A DNA stretch of 64,000 bases from Priestia abyssalis (lineage in GTDB: Bacteria > Bacillota > Bacilli > Bacillales > Bacillaceae_H): assembly GCF_002019595.1 (NCBI RefSeq), contig NZ_KV917369.1:282458-346457 (forward strand), read 5' to 3'. Under the pieces are notes generated by a model, which did no database searches, had not been told where the DNA came from, and was given only the letters and a program-made list of their open reading frames with translations. Positions 62,951 to 64,000 of this stretch are shown piece by piece (position 1 is the stretch's first letter; each line of letters begins with the position of its first letter). A program made the position numbers and the translations under genes.

Positions 62951-63340
62951 TCAGTTATTAGGTGAGGCTGGTCTCCTGTCGCCGGATAGCTGACGAATAT
63001 GGAGCACACGTGATTCTGCAGAAAATGTTTCCGTTGAACCGATGTGTGCAAGAGAAGAAGTGGAAACCCCTAAAATATCGATATGGTTGATTTTAATAGC
63101 AGGAACCTCATGAACGGTCCGCATATTGATAAACTCAAGCGGCTGAACAGGAAGTTCTTCGGTAAAAGTTAAATAGTCTTCGAATCTTCCTTCCTGTGCG
63201 AAAAAGAAAGGATGCTCCCTTTGAACCGCAAGTACTTTAGCTTTAGCGATGATATGGCAAGAGTCTCCAATTTGCAAAATGGAGCTTAAATCCATGGAGG
63301 TAATATTAATATGATTGACACAAGACATTCGTTTAACCAT
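62951..63340 (-). CDS. gerPE: Spore germination protein GerPE
   Basis: A 129-residue protein with SSILQIGDSCHI and KINHIDILGVSTSSLAHIGS, both family landmarks. ATG 63340 gives MVKRMSCV, matching the B. subtilis MLKRVSAV start; a GTG 12 bases upstream is less likely. Functions with the other GerP proteins in coat permeability. Confidence 0.92.
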   Translation of the reverse strand: MVKRMSCVNHINITSMDLSSILQIGDSCHIIAKAKVLAVQREHPFFFAQEGRFEDYLTFTEELPVQPLEFINMRTVHEVPAIKINHIDILGVSTSSLAHIGSTETFSAESRVLHIRQLSGDRRPASPNN

Positions 63341-63354
63341 AAAGCGGCACACCC

Positions 63355-63540
63355 TTATGATAAGGATAACGGTACGTATGGACCAATAATCAATGATTCG
63401 GCAGGTGTATCGAAAATAGAAGATAATGTTGCACTCTGCATATCACCTACCAAAAAAAGCGAGGAAGAAGTAACTCCCGTAATGTTAATATCTCCTACTA
63501 ATAGCTCACGATTGACAACTGTAAAATTCACTTTATCCAT
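63355..63540 (-). CDS. gerPD: Spore germination protein GerPD
   Basis: A 61-residue protein: FTVVNRELLVGDINITGVTS, LFLVGDMQSATLSSIFDTP, then ESLIIGPYVPL, closely like B. subtilis GerPD. Its start overlaps the gerPC stop by 8 bases, so translation is coupled. Confidence 0.92.
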   Translation of the reverse strand: MDKVNFTVVNRELLVGDINITGVTSSSLFLVGDMQSATLSSIFDTPAESLIIGPYVPLSLS

Positions 63541-64000
63541 CTCCTTTTTTTAACGAGTCGGGGAGATATGTTAAAAAAGCATGAATTCCTTTTTTGACTT
63601 CTTCTTGCAGTTTTATAATAACGTTTGCGATAACTTCATCTCGGTGGGCTTCCAGTTGCTGTGGCTCCATTTGCTGTAAGTGAAAAGCCACACGTTGTTC
63701 CAGTTGCTTTTTAATATCTTCCATAATGAATTCATAGTAAGGGTCGGCAATTTGCATATTGCGTTCAGCGAGAATTTCCGAAATGATGGTATATCCATTT
63801 TCGTCCAGTTCCTCATTCATTTTGCTATGAATCTCTTGGGCGATATCTGCCGGGATTGTCCGGGGCGACGAAGACCCTGCCAGCGGATCGACAGCTCCTT
63901 GTGGAATCATGGAACTAACGGTAAAATCATCGATGTTTTCAGGCTGTGTCGGATTTAATCCAATATTTAGTGTCCCTTCTAACGTTTCAATTTTTAGTTG
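63533..64000 (-). CDS. gerPC: Spore germination protein GerPC, C-terminal part
   Basis: The last 155 residues or so of GerPC, cut by the window end; the frame stays open to base 64000. It is a charged helical protein with IADPYYEFIMEDIKKQLEQR. Upstream gerPB and gerPA are expected beyond the window. GerPC gates germinant access through the coat in B. subtilis. Confidence 0.88.
   Translation of the reverse strand, partial: QLKIETLEGTLNIGLNPTQPENIDDFTVSSMIPQGAVDPLAGSSSPRTIPADIAQEIHSKMNEELDENGYTIISEILAERNMQIADPYYEFIMEDIKKQLEQRVAFHLQQMEPQQLEAHRDEVIANVIIKLQEEVKKGIHAFLTYLPDSLKKGDG

Overview
The window comes from a low-to-moderate GC, endospore-forming member of the Bacillaceae (Bacillus in the broad sense). 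The evidence is a tricistronic GerA-type germinant receptor operon, a gerPC-PD-PE-PF end, AddA/AddB, SbcC/SbcD and yisB in the Bacillus subtilis order, and a yhfH-yhfI-(lplJ)-lcfB-yhfN backbone. No rRNA, tRNA or CRISPR array was seen.

Layout. 1-1.7 kb: end of a sugar ABC importer (permease C-terminus plus lipoprotein). 1.8-3.9 kb: AT-rich leftward pair, shikimate kinase and a polytopic permease. 4.3-5.1 kb: FadR-type GntR regulator with a clear sigma-A promoter and operator. 5.2-5.6 kb: probable decayed IS200/IS605 end. 5.7-14.9 kb: IclR regulator divergent from a catabolic cluster (aldehyde dehydrogenase, Zn alcohol dehydrogenase, ThDP enzyme, TIM-barrel isomerase, type II dehydroquinase-like enzyme, MFS transporter). 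15.6-19.7 kb: spore germinant receptor operon with A, B, C and a small D-type subunit. 19.8-20.1 kb: Crh-like gene, frameshifted in a poly-A run. 20.5-24.4 kb: operon for a CaiB-type CoA-transferase, an HMG-CoA-lyase-like enzyme and a second copy of the aldehyde dehydrogenase. Its promoter, operator and first 76 bp are a copy of the gntR 5' end. 25.1-30.0 kb: second sugar-binding lipoprotein without permeases, then a YesM/YesN-type two-component system. 30.1-39.4 kb: yhf region with a broken lplJ, fatty-acid genes (lcfB, enoyl-CoA hydratase) carrying FadR-like and cre-like sites, a TrpXYZ-type ABC transporter interrupted by a MITE-like element, and yhfN. 39.9-42.5 kb: isocitrate lyase, an IDEAL-domain protein and a TVP38-family protein. 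42.8-49.4 kb: giant SARP/BTAD-type regulator followed by alpha/beta hydrolase, FabG-like reductase and thiolase. 50.2-62.6 kb: addB-addA-sbcD-sbcC-yisB. 62.7-64.0 kb: leftward gerP genes, the last cut by the window edge.

How it fits together. The first 30 kb is accessory carbon catabolism: paired paralogues (two aldehyde dehydrogenases, two binding proteins) and two local regulators, with MFS remnants nearby. The rest is mostly conserved chromosome. Small repeats are scattered through it: a ~155-bp hairpin element in three copies, a two-hairpin element in two copies, and a 211-bp MITE-like insertion. The most unusual signals are the duplicated gntR promoter block in front of the CoA-transferase operon, the catabolic cluster whose enzyme set resembles the logic of inositol breakdown without being that pathway, and the hairpin repeats whose stems change sequence but keep pairing.
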